Positions 54,115 to 62,925 of a DNA stretch of 64,000 bases are shown piece after piece. The number at the start of each line of letters is the position of its first letter. Positions within the stretch are counted from its first letter, which is position 1. Under the pieces are notes generated by a model, which was given only the letters and a program-made list of their open reading frames with translations, searched no databases and was not told the DNA's origin. Origin of the DNA: Arcobacteraceae bacterium (lineage in GTDB: Bacteria > Campylobacterota > Campylobacteria > Campylobacterales > Arcobacteraceae); the NCBI GenBank assembly GCA_021107755.1, contig JAIOSF010000021.1, forward strand, positions 124,001-188,000, written 5' to 3'. The translations under genes and the position numbers were made by a program.

Positions 54115-54570
54115 ATGAATAGGAGAAATTTTTTAAGTTTTGCAGGGGGTACAATAGCACTCTCAGTGATTCCAATGAATATTAATGCTGATGATTATAG
54201 AAAATTAAAGCCAGATGTATGGACAGCTCATACTATAGATGATGCAACTAAAGCTTTGTATGGTATGAAAACACCTATACAAAGTGATCAAATCAAAATA
54301 AAAGTACCAAAAATAAATTCAAGTGGTGCTTCTGTACCTATAAAGTTTGAAACAACACTTGATGCAAAAACTATAGCTTTATTTCAAGATGCAAACCCAG
54401 AAAGTGCCGTTGCTGTTTTTGATGTTAATAAATATGATTTAAAAAAATATGATGTAAAGATCAAAATGGAAAAAGATGGTGTTATAATGGTTCTAGTTGA
54501 AGGAACTGATGGTAAAGTTTATATGAATAAGGTTGCAACAAAAGTTGCAGCTGGTGGGTGTGAAGGATAA
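54115..54570 (+). CDS. soxY: Sulfur carrier subunit SoxY
   Basis: The carrier subunit that holds sulfur intermediates on a C-terminal cysteine. The 151-residue protein has a Tat signal (NRRNFLSFAGG) and ends AAGGCEG; the carrier cysteine is C149. The canonical tail is GGCGG, so an acidic residue replaces the penultimate Gly. It lies 11 bp after soxD and 3 bp before soxZ, the soxCDYZ order of the second sox cluster of Campylobacterota. Confidence 0.93.
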   Translation: MNRRNFLSFAGGTIALSVIPMNINADDYRKLKPDVWTAHTIDDATKALYGMKTPIQSDQIKIKVPKINSSGASVPIKFETTLDAKTIALFQDANPESAVAVFDVNKYDLKKYDVKIKMEKDGVIMVLVEGTDGKVYMNKVATKVAAGGCEG

Positions 54571-54573
54571 ATA

Positions 54574-55035
54574 ATGGCAAATAAAATAACAGCAATAAAA
54601 GTTAAAGTGAACAATGGTGTAGCAACTGCTAAAATGGCTTTCTCTCACCCTATGTTGACTTATAATCAAGCTAAGTCAAAAACAGGTAAAGCAGATGATG
54701 CTAACTTTATTACACATATCACTGGAAAAATAGGAAGCGAAACAGTACTAGATATCTCAACGAGTCAATTCTTTTCAAAAAATCCTATTTTTAAGTTTCA
54801 ATTTAAATGTGATACATTTAAACTAGGTACTGCATTAACAGGAAGACAAAGAGATACCATAGAGCAAGAGTTAAAAAAGAAACTAGGTAGACAACCTACA
54901 TATGTTGAGCGTAATGAAGCTATAAACAGTTTGTATCCAAATAAAGGTGATTTTCTCACAATAGTTGCTACAGATAGAAAAGGTAACACTTATAAAGAAT
55001 CAGTGGAACTAGTATCTAGAAAAAAGAAAAAATAA
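54574..55035 (+). CDS. soxZ: Sulfur carrier scaffold SoxZ with a large insertion
   Basis: SoxZ pairs with SoxY and presents its swinging arm to the other Sox enzymes. This copy has 153 residues against a usual ~100-110. The family blocks KMAFSHPM, LDISTSQFFSKNPIFKFQFK and LTIVATDRKGNTYKESVEL are present, but about 44 charged, helical residues (about 79-122, with TGRQRDTIEQELKKKLG) sit between the last two strands. It has no signal peptide and is presumably co-exported with SoxY by Tat. Confidence 0.88.
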   Translation: MANKITAIKVKVNNGVATAKMAFSHPMLTYNQAKSKTGKADDANFITHITGKIGSETVLDISTSQFFSKNPIFKFQFKCDTFKLGTALTGRQRDTIEQELKKKLGRQPTYVERNEAINSLYPNKGDFLTIVATDRKGNTYKESVELVSRKKKK

Positions 55036-55048
55036 AAAGGAGTAAACA

Positions 55049-56020
55049 ATGAAAAATATAATTCTTTCAACATTAGCTTTCGTATTGGCATTGTTCTTTA
55101 GTGGGTGTACTGGTGAAGTTTCTACTCCTAAAGCACAAGAGCAAGTACGAGAAGATATTAGAATATTTACTGCAAATAACAGTGATGGGAAGATAACAGC
55201 TAAAAGTATAGAAAAAGCTTTTAAAGCAAATGGTTTTACAATTGTTGGTAACAATGATATGAATAAAGCATTTGAAAAAAGATTTGAAGGTGGAGGAAAA
55301 GACTTTAAGGTATATAGATTAATGTTTGTACATAATCCAAAAGTTAGTGCAAAGATTATCAATGAGTACCCAGAGTTTGGACTTATAGCTCCATTGAGTA
55401 CTTCTGTGTATTCAAAAGATGGAACAACAATAAGTATTTCGTCACTTTCATTAACAGGTATGTCTAGAGTATCAGGAGTTCCTGAAACAAACAAAGATAT
55501 GATACAACTTCATAATAGTATGACTAAAGCTTTAAAAGAAGCTTTACCAAATGGGAAGTTTGAGCCATTAAATTATAAGATTACAAGACCAGAAGGTTCA
55601 CTTGTAACAAGATTTGCTTTTGTTTTAAAAAATGAAGGTAAAATAGAAGATGCAAAAGAGAGTTATCAAGAAACTATGGAAGGTGAAATCGAATCAGCAG
55701 GTTTTATAGTTGCAGGATTTTATCCAATTAATGAAGATCTTGTAGATAGTGGTATTAATGATTATGATTTTTACGATTCATATTCTATTTGTAAGTTAGA
55801 AGTTATATATCCAGTACATAAAGTTCACCCTGAAGTTGGGGCATTTGCACCGTGTACTATGTATATGTATAAGAAGAAAAATGAGAAATTTACTCGAATG
55901 GGATATCCATCAGTTTATAACTGGGTACTTTCTACAAACATAGATGATGAACCATCTCTTCAGCCTCTAATTGATGCACAAGATTTGCTTGAAACAAAAA
56001 TAGATTCAACTATTGAATAA
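55049..56020 (+). CDS. DUF302 lipoprotein of the sox operon
   Basis: A 323-residue lipoprotein: the lipobox ALFFSGC gives Cys20 as the acylated residue. Two DUF302-like domains follow, about 40-150 (KAFKANGFTIVGNNDMNKAF) and about 200-310 (IESAGFIVAGFYPINEDL). The family is frequent in sulfur oxidisers but without an assigned role. It starts 13 bp after soxZ with AAAAGGAG, so it is the fifth gene of the sox operon. Its stop touches the stop of the convergent flavoprotein gene. Confidence 0.82.
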   Translation: MKNIILSTLAFVLALFFSGCTGEVSTPKAQEQVREDIRIFTANNSDGKITAKSIEKAFKANGFTIVGNNDMNKAFEKRFEGGGKDFKVYRLMFVHNPKVSAKIINEYPEFGLIAPLSTSVYSKDGTTISISSLSLTGMSRVSGVPETNKDMIQLHNSMTKALKEALPNGKFEPLNYKITRPEGSLVTRFAFVLKNEGKIEDAKESYQETMEGEIESAGFIVAGFYPINEDLVDSGINDYDFYDSYSICKLEVIYPVHKVHPEVGAFAPCTMYMYKKKNEKFTRMGYPSVYNWVLSTNIDDEPSLQPLIDAQDLLETKIDSTIE

Positions 56021-57340
56021 TTAATTTTCAAACATATATCTGTACATCGCAATAGCCCAGTCATGCTGGGCTTTTGCATTTGTAAGTCCCTCTTCACCTT
56101 TCCAAACTTCACTTGTTTTTGGAGTAGCGAATCCAAATCTTTTCTTTTCTTTATTATATGCGTACATAGAGTTTACAAATATTGCTCTTTCTGGAGACAT
56201 TGTAACCGCTGAAAAACATAATGTAGTTGGAGATTGCCAAGGAGTATTTACGATACCATTTATTTTATTTGCTATTAGCTTAGCTACAAAAAGTCCCTCT
56301 GTACTAGCAGTATTCCCTGATTTTGAAAATCCCATAGGTCTAGCATCACCTGAAATATATATATCATTATGCCCTATAACTTCATATGTAAGTCCATTTA
56401 TATTTCCCTCTAGTTTGTTAAAAACAGTATCTTTAGCGATACCTACAGTTTCAAGTATCTTTGCCCCTTTGACATGAGGATAAAAAGAGGCATCATCAAA
56501 ACTAAACTCTTTAAATTCTGTTTCAACTATTTTCTCATCTAAATCAATATTTTCTATTGTAGAATTTGGATGGTATTCTAAATAATCTGAATAGAGTTCA
56601 TCAAATGCGGTGTGAAAACCATGCTCTTTTATTGTGATATCATTATTTTCATCAAGTAATAATACTTTAGCATCCAATTTCTTTGATTTGAAGAAATCTG
56701 CAACTAAACAAGCTCTTTCATAAGGTGCAGGGAGACATCTGTAGTTACCTGCAGGAACGGTCATGATAAAATTACCACCTTTAAAGTCATGAATCTTCTT
56801 TTTTAAAGTGAGATGCTCACTTCCAGGTTTAAATCCAGCAGGATATTCCTGTCGTAATCTCTTTTCTAATTCAGGATTGTCTGTTATAAAAGAATAATCA
56901 TAATCAATTCCTGGAGCGAAAACAATATAGTCGTAATGAAGATTACCATTAGTTGTAAATAATATTTTTTTACTCTTATCCATACCAGTTGCAGTTGCTT
57001 GAAAAAAAGTATAATTATTATTTCTTGCAGCTTGGAGATAATCATGGGTTAGAAATTCTAAATCTACTCTATCAACGAGCCATAAGTTGCTCATAGGACA
57101 TGAGACAAATTGATCCTTTTGCTCCACTAAGATAACATCAGTAGTGGGTGAAAATGCTTTTAAATTTTTTGCAATTGAAAGTCCAGACCATCCACCACCA
57201 ACCACAATAACCTTAATGTTTTTTCTATCTAAATTCTTAGTTATAGGTTGTTCGAATTGCATAGAAGCATAACCTGGAAGTGTAGCAGATGCCGCTAAAA
57301 CTGTTGTATATTTTAATGCGTCTCTTCGTGAAATAGCCAT
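56021..57340 (-). CDS. fccB: Flavocytochrome c sulfide dehydrogenase, flavoprotein subunit
   Basis: A 439-residue FAD enzyme that oxidises sulfide, homologous to FccB/SoxF. It has a Tat signal (SRRDALKYTT), an FAD loop VIVVGGGWSGLSIAKNL, the redox/FAD-linking region FVSCPMSNLWL, and a second cysteine region YRCLPAPYERACL. The C-terminal flavoprotein-binding tail is present. The cytochrome subunit is not adjacent; SoxD or another cytochrome may accept the electrons. It converges on the sox operon and is divergent from an unknown gene across a paired operator. Confidence 0.9.
   Translation of the reverse strand: MAISRRDALKYTTVLAASATLPGYASMQFEQPITKNLDRKNIKVIVVGGGWSGLSIAKNLKAFSPTTDVILVEQKDQFVSCPMSNLWLVDRVDLEFLTHDYLQAARNNNYTFFQATATGMDKSKKILFTTNGNLHYDYIVFAPGIDYDYSFITDNPELEKRLRQEYPAGFKPGSEHLTLKKKIHDFKGGNFIMTVPAGNYRCLPAPYERACLVADFFKSKKLDAKVLLLDENNDITIKEHGFHTAFDELYSDYLEYHPNSTIENIDLDEKIVETEFKEFSFDDASFYPHVKGAKILETVGIAKDTVFNKLEGNINGLTYEVIGHNDIYISGDARPMGFSKSGNTASTEGLFVAKLIANKINGIVNTPWQSPTTLCFSAVTMSPERAIFVNSMYAYNKEKKRFGFATPKTSEVWKGEEGLTNAKAQHDWAIAMYRYMFEN
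56054..56075 (+). terminator. sox-operon terminator inside the fccB coding sequence
   Basis: AGCCCAG and CTGGGCT pair around TCATG and are followed by TTT in the plus direction, 33 bp after the stop of the DUF302 gene. The same bases encode part of the C terminus of the convergent flavoprotein (KAQHDWAIAM). Confidence 0.65.
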
Positions 57341-57396
57341 CTTTATTATCCCCTTAAGTAGTTTTTATATATAATCTTTTAACAATATCATCATAT

Positions 57397-57462
57397 AACT
57401 TATTATGAACTTATAATATTTACTTATTAAATAACTAATATCTCATAAATTCATAATAAGTT
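57397..57462. promoter_or_regulatory. Two Pho-box-like operators in inverted orientation
   Basis: At 57397-57414 AACTTAT is repeated after 4 bp (TATG), an 11-bp period. At 57445-57462 the complement reads AACTTAT-TATG-AATTTAT. Together they make a 14-bp perfect inverted repeat (57396-57409 with 57450-57463), extended with one mismatch. The 7+4-bp direct-repeat layout is that of OmpR/PhoB-family response regulators. Each copy faces the start of one divergent gene, about 22-24 bp from a plausible -10 (TATAAA at 57485; TATATA on the minus strand near 57370). Confidence 0.6.
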
Positions 57463-57503
57463 AAAAAAGATGGAAATTTAAGCTTATAAAGAGAAATAAA
57501 ATT

Positions 57504-58013
57504 TTGAAAAAGACTAATATTACATTTAATCAAATTGAACCTGTAGAGAATTTATCGTCTGTACTTAAAGACACATTCGATATAAATCTTGATGTAAGTG
57601 GTGGTTGGGGATATGACAATAAAAGTGCAGTAGAAGTAAATAGTCTTGATATACCTATTGATCAATTTTTACATATGTTTGCTACAGTGAGAGCAACTAT
57701 AGAGATGAATTTAATGCAAGAGGAAGAGAATAGACATAGTGGTATTAATGTTGCTTTTTTAGAGGGGGAGCAATTTGAAATAGAAAATACGATTTATGAT
57801 CATATTACTTTTGAAATAACAGCTATGAATGAAAAAAAATATGCTGAATTTATCCAAGAGTATAAAGATAATTATGGAAAAAATGAAGCTTTTGATATGG
57901 ATAAGCATTTTAAAAAAAGAGCTGAAAATACTATAACTTTAAAGAGTGATTATTGGTTTTGTGGTTTAGAAAAATACTATTATGATAATCAAACACAAGA
58001 GTCTATAGTTTAA
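57504..58013 (+). CDS. Unknown soluble protein
   Basis: A 169-residue protein from a TTG start (first residues KKTNITFNQIEPVEN). It is acidic, with mixed alpha/beta character, and has no signal peptide or membrane segment; WGYDNKSAVEV and DYWFCGLEKYYYDNQ are distinctive. I do not recognise the family. It is divergent from the sulfide dehydrogenase gene and shares its paired operator, so it is probably controlled by the same regulator. A single cysteine near the end (WFCGLE) could be a redox or sulfur site, but that is a guess. Confidence 0.65.
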   Translation: MKKTNITFNQIEPVENLSSVLKDTFDINLDVSGGWGYDNKSAVEVNSLDIPIDQFLHMFATVRATIEMNLMQEEENRHSGINVAFLEGEQFEIENTIYDHITFEITAMNEKKYAEFIQEYKDNYGKNEAFDMDKHFKKRAENTITLKSDYWFCGLEKYYYDNQTQESIV

Positions 58014-58109
58014 ATTTAAATTTTTTGTGATTTAGTGTGGAAATATTCTTTAACTTATTTTTAATTAAGTTTTGGATACAATTGCGTTCATTTTAGAATA
58101 AGGGTTAAT

Positions 58110-58439
58110 ATGACATCGACATTATTAATAGTACAATTTATTTTAGCAGTTTTACTTACAATTGCAATTTTACTTCAAAAAAGCTCAAGTATGGGACTTG
58201 GAGCATATAGTGGAAGTAATGAATCAATGTTTGGAGCAAAAGGTCCTGCTAACTTTTTAACAAAACTTACATTTATATTAGGGATTATTCTTGTATTAAA
58301 TACACTTTATTTAGGGTATCTTTACAATCAAGAAAACTCAAAAAGTGTTGTAGATGCAGTAGAAGTTAATACACTTGTACCAGCATCTCCAGCATCAACA
58401 CCTCTACCACAAAGTGCCCCAGCTGCACCAACAAAATAG
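58110..58439 (+). CDS. secG: Preprotein translocase subunit SecG
   Basis: An accessory subunit of the SecYEG channel, 109 residues with two membrane helices (about 4-22 and 50-70). The family motif between them is LLQKSSSMGLGAYSGSNESMFG. The tail is Pro/Ala/Ser-rich. AGGG precedes the ATG. It begins a plus-strand run with a polysaccharide deacetylase, frr and pyrE; the upstream 95 bp hold TACAAT near 58077 and AACTTATTTTTAATTAAG at 58052. Confidence 0.93.
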   Translation: MTSTLLIVQFILAVLLTIAILLQKSSSMGLGAYSGSNESMFGAKGPANFLTKLTFILGIILVLNTLYLGYLYNQENSKSVVDAVEVNTLVPASPASTPLPQSAPAAPTK

Positions 58440-58454
58440 TCGAAATAGTAGAAA

Positions 58455-59432
58455 ATGAGATATTTATTTTTTATAATAATCTCGTTTTCATATCTTTGGG
58501 CGAACGCTCACATTTTTGTTTACCATAGATTTGTAGATGATAGATACCCAAGTGCAAATACCTCAAAAGAGGAATTGATTAAACAATTTGAGTATTTTAA
58601 ACAAAATAATTACCAAGTAGTTCCTTTAGAAAAAATTGTCGAAAAATTGAAAAAAAATGAAGATATACCATCAAAATGGGTTGCTCTAACTATTGATGAT
58701 GCTTACAAAAGCTTTTATGAACATGGTTTAGAAATTTTCAAACAATACAATTATCCATTTAGTTTGTATGTTTATGTGGAAGCAACAAATAAACATTATG
58801 GGGATTATATGAGTTGGGAGCAAATTAAAGAAGCTTCAAAATATGGTTCTATTGGGTTACACTCTTATTCTCACCCAAGATTGCAAAACCTCAGTGAAGA
58901 AGAGATATTAGAAGATACAAAAAAAGCATACAGTACTTTTGTAAAAAAACTTGATATTAAGCCAATTTCATATGCGTATCCTTATGGTGAATATAACGAA
59001 AAAGTTACTAAAACTTTACGAAATAATTTTAACTTTGACGCAATATTTAATCAAAATACCGGTTCAGTAAATAAAAATACTGATCGTTTTGATATCCCTA
59101 GAATTGCCCTTGTAGGTGAAGTAAATATTGCACATAAGTTAAGATATAAAACTTTTGATGTAAAATGGTATGAGCCAAAAGAATTCCCAAAAGATGGAAT
59201 TTTACGAAGAGTTCATGCACAAGTTGATCCAAAATATAAAACTTTGAAGTTGTATATTACAAAAGAGGGTTGGCGAGATGTGGAAGTAAAAAATGGTATA
59301 GTAGACGAAAAATTAAATATTTATCTTAAAAAAGCACGAACTAGAATTATGTTAGGAAGTGATGTATTTACAATATCAAATAAAATACTAAATAAAATTA
59401 AAACTAATAAAGGAGAAGAGAATGGTAAATGA
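58455..59432 (+). CDS. Polysaccharide deacetylase (NodB-type) protein
   Basis: A 325-residue exported protein with a signal peptide (1-18, ending YLWA). The NodB domain shows [11 protein letters not shown] (the catalytic/metal Asp pair), [11 protein letters not shown] (HxxxH zinc site) and [12 protein letters not shown]. The C-terminal ~90 residues form a beta-rich domain. It probably de-N-acetylates a cell-wall or surface polysaccharide. It overlaps frr by 11 bp. Confidence 0.88.
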   Translation: MRYLFFIIISFSYLWANAHIFVYHRFVDDRYPSANTSKEELIKQFEYFKQNNYQVVPLEKIVEKLKKNEDIPSKWVALTIDDAYKSFYEHGLEIFKQYNYPFSLYVYVEATNKHYGDYMSWEQIKEASKYGSIGLHSYSHPRLQNLSEEEILEDTKKAYSTFVKKLDIKPISYAYPYGEYNEKVTKTLRNNFNFDAIFNQNTGSVNKNTDRFDIPRIALVGEVNIAHKLRYKTFDVKWYEPKEFPKDGILRRVHAQVDPKYKTLKLYITKEGWRDVEVKNGIVDEKLNIYLKKARTRIMLGSDVFTISNKILNKIKTNKGEENGK

Positions 59433-59979
59433 AATTTATGAAGAAACAAAACAAAGTATGGAAAAGTCTTTAGAGGCTTTAAAAAAGGACTATAGTACAT
59501 TAAGAACAGGGAAAGTACACACAAGTATTTTAGATAATATAACAGTTGATTATTATGGTACACCAACAGCATTGAACCAAGTGGCAACTGTACTAGCACC
59601 AGATGGTACAACAATCAATATAACACCGTGGGAAAAAAACCTTGTAGGGGCCATTGAAAAAGCTATTCAAGAGGCAAATATAGGTGTAAATCCAAATAAC
59701 AATGGGGAATCAGTTCAATTGTTTTTTCCTCCAATGACACAAGATCAAAGAAAAGAGAGTGTTAAAGGTGCAAAAAGTATGACTGATAATGCAAAAGTTG
59801 CTATTAGAAATGTAAGAAAACACTCAAATGATAAAGTAAAAAAACTTTTAAAAGATAAAGAGATTACAGAAGATGAGAGCAAAAAAGCACAAGATGAGAT
59901 TCAAAAGATCACTGATGGTTATGTTGTAAAATCTGATGATATGTTTAAAGCAAAAGATGCTGAAATTATGAAGATATAG
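59422..59979 (+). CDS. frr: Ribosome recycling factor
   Basis: The factor that splits post-termination ribosomes with EF-G. The 185-residue protein has the L-shaped family signature ([40 protein letters not shown], and [19 protein letters not shown]-like [18 protein letters not shown]). AAAGGAG lies in the deacetylase gene, with an 11-bp overlap. pyrE follows 10 bp later. Confidence 0.96.
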   Translation: MVNEIYEETKQSMEKSLEALKKDYSTLRTGKVHTSILDNITVDYYGTPTALNQVATVLAPDGTTINITPWEKNLVGAIEKAIQEANIGVNPNNNGESVQLFFPPMTQDQRKESVKGAKSMTDNAKVAIRNVRKHSNDKVKKLLKDKEITEDESKKAQDEIQKITDGYVVKSDDMFKAKDAEIMKI

Positions 59980-59989
59980 GTAATCTTGA

Positions 59990-60598
59990 ATGAATGTAGA
60001 ACAAATATATAAAGACTCTTCAGCACTTCTTGAGGGGCATTTTAAACTAAGCTCAGGGAATCACTCTGGGTTTTACTTACAAAGTGCAAAAGTACTTGAA
60101 GACCCTAAAACTGCAAAGTTATTAGCAGAAGCTTTAGCTGCACAAATTAAAGCTAGTGGAATACAAGTAGATGCAGTGTGTTCACCAGCTTTAGGTGGGC
60201 TTATAGCTGGTTTTGCACTAGCAACTGCTCTTGATGTAAGGTTTATCTTTGCAGAAAGAGTAGATGGGCAGATGACTATAAGAAGAGGATTTGAAGTTCA
60301 AAAGGGTGAGAAGTATATCATCTGTGAAGATATTATTACTACAGGGGGAAGTGCTTTAGAAGCAGCGAATCAAGTAGAGGCAGATGGTGGAGTTATCGCT
60401 GGATATGCAGCCCTTGCAAATAGAGGTTTCTGTACTAGAAATGGATGTAGTACAGATCCAAAAGTAAATTGTAAACTTCCTAGAAATTTACCACTTTTTG
60501 CTTTGGAAGATTTTACATTTGAGATGTACACACCTGAAGAGTGTCCACTTTGTAAAGCAGGAAGCGTTGCATATAAACCAGGTAGTAGAGGTAACTAA
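59990..60598 (+). CDS. pyrE: Orotate phosphoribosyltransferase PyrE
   Basis: PyrE attaches ribose phosphate from PRPP to orotate in pyrimidine synthesis. The 202-residue protein shows [28 protein letters not shown] and the PRPP motif [14 protein letters not shown]. The C-terminal extension has a cysteine pair (CPLC) and an earlier CTRNGC region that could bind zinc, as in the long PyrE type of Campylobacterota. It is followed 6 bp later by the RDD gene. Confidence 0.95.
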   Translation: MNVEQIYKDSSALLEGHFKLSSGNHSGFYLQSAKVLEDPKTAKLLAEALAAQIKASGIQVDAVCSPALGGLIAGFALATALDVRFIFAERVDGQMTIRRGFEVQKGEKYIICEDIITTGGSALEAANQVEADGGVIAGYAALANRGFCTRNGCSTDPKVNCKLPRNLPLFALEDFTFEMYTPEECPLCKAGSVAYKPGSRGN

Positions 60599-60604
60599 AA
60601 TTTA

Positions 60605-61096
60605 ATGGCTAGATGGAGAGATATAAAAAAAGGGAAAATAGATAGTTCTTCTAGTGAAACTAAAGAAGAGTTTATATATGGACTTTGTACCTCTCCTCTT
60701 CATAGGATAAAAGCATTTATTACTGATATGTTTTTAATTATGATGCCTATAATGTATATCACTACTTATATTATCATGGATGGAAAAGATTCTTTTCAAG
60801 GAAGTGAGATGGCACGATGGATTACTATGATAGTTTATGGTGCCATTACTGTAGCATTTTGGGTAAAAAAAGGTCAAACTCCTGGTTTTAAAGCTTATGA
60901 TTTAATACTTATAGATGATAAAACTCAAAAAACTTTACCAGTTATAAAAGCAACATTGAGATATTTTTTGTTTCTTGTTAGCGCTGTAAGTATTTTAGGA
61001 TTTCTTATCCCATTTTTTAGAAAAGATAAAAAAACATTTCAAGATTTAGTGATGCAAACTTCAGTTATTAGGATTGAAGAAGACACTAATAAATAG
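60605..61096 (+). CDS. RDD-family membrane protein
   Basis: A 163-residue polytopic protein of the RDD family. The conserved Arg and Asp residues appear in HRIKAFITDMFLIMM, and the second Asp in KAYDLILIDDKT. There are three membrane helices (about 38-58, 75-90 and 120-142). Family members are implicated in ion transport or membrane stress, but the function is open. It joins the MFS gene end to start. Confidence 0.88.
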   Translation: MARWRDIKKGKIDSSSSETKEEFIYGLCTSPLHRIKAFITDMFLIMMPIMYITTYIIMDGKDSFQGSEMARWITMIVYGAITVAFWVKKGQTPGFKAYDLILIDDKTQKTLPVIKATLRYFLFLVSAVSILGFLIPFFRKDKKTFQDLVMQTSVIRIEEDTNK

Positions 61097-62188
61097 ATGC
61101 TGTTTTTTAAACTTTCAGCATTTTATTTTTTTTATTTTGCTGCTGTTGGTGTTTATGTTATCTTTTTACCAAAAGCCCTTTTAGATATAGGGTATACTCC
61201 TGCTCAAATAGGTGTTGTTCTAGCCCTTGCACCTTTGATGCGATTTGCAACTCCTTTTTTATTTTTAAAACATATTAGTCTAAATCAAACAGTTTTTAAA
61301 CTCACACTTGGATTTTCTACTTTAAATGCGATATGTTTCTATTTTACTATTCATAATTTTTATGCATTTATGATAAATAATGCTTTTTTAGGGGTATGTA
61401 TAAGTATATTATTACCATATATGGAAGTTATCTCTATTAAAGAGTTAGGTAATAGATATGGTAAATCGCGTCTTTATGGCTCTATTGGTTTTATGCTAAT
61501 AAGCTTAGTTGTTGCAAGGGTATTAACTTCAACAGATGTGGTACTAAATTTTTATCTAGGAACTATCCTTTTTACCTCAATCGCTGCATATAGTTTATTA
61601 AAATATGATACTGATGAACACGATGAAGTAGTAGAAGATGATAAACGATTTTCGCTTATAAAATACTGGCCTTTTTGGGCAAGTTTATTTTTAATGCAAG
61701 TAAGCTTCGGTGGATTTTATAACTTTTTTACTATTTACGAAACTGCACATGGAATTAGTTTGGAAGTTACTAGTTATCTTTGGGCATTTGGTGTTATTTG
61801 CGAGATTGTGATGTTTTATTATCAAGCACCTATTTTACAACATAATTTACTAAATATTATAAAGTTTTCTATTGCAATTACAATAGTGAGATGGTTCTTA
61901 TTGTATCTTTTCCCTGATAGTTTAACGATCTCTTATTTTACACAAAGTATTCATGCTTTTAGTTTTGGACTTTATCATAGTGCTGTTATACTGTATCTTT
62001 ATACTCTTTATTCAAACAAAAAACTAGCACAACAGTTTATGCTAGGATTTGCTTATGGCTTAGGTGGTTTTGTTGGTGCATTTACCTCTGGATGGTTTTA
62101 TGGTGAATATCTTTTTCTATATTCATCTTTTATGGCTTTTGCAGCTTATATTAGTTTACTGTTATTTCAAGGAAAAAAAACTATATAA
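61097..62188 (+). CDS. MFS transporter (PPP/MFS_1-like)
   Basis: A 363-residue major facilitator with about 11-12 membrane helices. It shows the first-loop block PKALLDIGYTPAQIGVVLAL, a Gly-rich helix KSRLYGSIGFMLIS and the second-half start KYWPFWASLFLMQVSFGGFY. This matches the 3-phenylpropionate-type (PPP) MFS group; the substrate is unknown. It starts right after the RDD stop and closes the operon; its stop is 3 bp from the convergent SIMPL gene. Confidence 0.87.
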   Translation: MLFFKLSAFYFFYFAAVGVYVIFLPKALLDIGYTPAQIGVVLALAPLMRFATPFLFLKHISLNQTVFKLTLGFSTLNAICFYFTIHNFYAFMINNAFLGVCISILLPYMEVISIKELGNRYGKSRLYGSIGFMLISLVVARVLTSTDVVLNFYLGTILFTSIAAYSLLKYDTDEHDEVVEDDKRFSLIKYWPFWASLFLMQVSFGGFYNFFTIYETAHGISLEVTSYLWAFGVICEIVMFYYQAPILQHNLLNIIKFSIAITIVRWFLLYLFPDSLTISYFTQSIHAFSFGLYHSAVILYLYTLYSNKKLAQQFMLGFAYGLGGFVGAFTSGWFYGEYLFLYSSFMAFAAYISLLLFQGKKTI

Positions 62189-62191
62189 TAA

Positions 62192-62833
62192 TTAGTTTTT
62201 ACAATCAAAAATATAATTTACATTAAGTGATATTTGTATATCTTTTGCAATTGGGGAAGTTACAGTAGAATTTTCTTGTCTTGCTAATGTTTTATATTGA
62301 ATTGGATTATTATAATTATTGAATGTTATTGATTTTATTTTACAATTATTAAAAATAGCATCTATTTTTTCTATATATTGTTTTGCATAATTAAAAGCTA
62401 AAAATTCTAATTTAGATTTCTCTTGTTCAATTTTTTCATCTGGTACTTTGTAGTTAATACTGTTTTGAGTTAGTTTAATATTAAGCTCTTTTATTTTATT
62501 TAAGGTTTTTTCATATTTTCTATTATCATTAAATTCGCATGAAAAGTGTAAGTTAGAATTGTAACCAATCTCTATTTTTCTATTTTCTACATATTTATAG
62601 TCTGGATATATTCTATATTGTCCGCCACTACATATTTCACTTTTCGTTACTATTTTGATAGCTTTATTAAATATATCTTCTATCTCATCACTGGTTTTTG
62701 CAATATGATTTAAAGAAAAAGATGTTGTTTGAATTGTAGGTGGTATTGTAGTAGAGAAAGTTTTTTGTTTTGAAATATCTAAGGCTTGAAGATTGTAAAA
62801 AAGTATAAAAAAAAGTATAATGATTTTTTTCAT
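62192..62833 (-). CDS. Periplasmic SIMPL-domain (DUF541) protein
   Basis: A 213-residue protein with a signal peptide (1-17, ending LQA). The mature part fits the SIMPL/DUF541 family: VENRKIEIGYNSNLHFSCE, a helix with KIKELNIKLTQ, and repeated beta-strands towards the C-terminal VNYIFDCKN. There are several Cys, including CSGGQYR and CKIK. Family roles include oxidative-stress and envelope functions. A strong AAAGGAA site supports the start. Confidence 0.72.
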   Translation of the reverse strand: MKKIIILFFILFYNLQALDISKQKTFSTTIPPTIQTTSFSLNHIAKTSDEIEDIFNKAIKIVTKSEICSGGQYRIYPDYKYVENRKIEIGYNSNLHFSCEFNDNRKYEKTLNKIKELNIKLTQNSINYKVPDEKIEQEKSKLEFLAFNYAKQYIEKIDAIFNNCKIKSITFNNYNNPIQYKTLARQENSTVTSPIAKDIQISLNVNYIFDCKN

Positions 62834-62912
62834 GAAGATTCCTTTGTAGTTTTATAACCCTAAAGTATATAGTAATGAAAGTTAAATAGCTCTTGTTTAA
62901 ATACTATTTTGA

Positions 62913-62918
62913 TATACT
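62913..62918 (+). promoter_or_regulatory. Candidate -10 box of the leaderless kinase gene
   Basis: TATACT followed by CTACCCT (7 nt) and the ATG at 62926, the same spacing as at cmoA, ilvA and the mutS7 leader ORF. No Shine-Dalgarno sequence is present. Confidence 0.45.
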
Positions 62919-62925
62919 CTACCCT

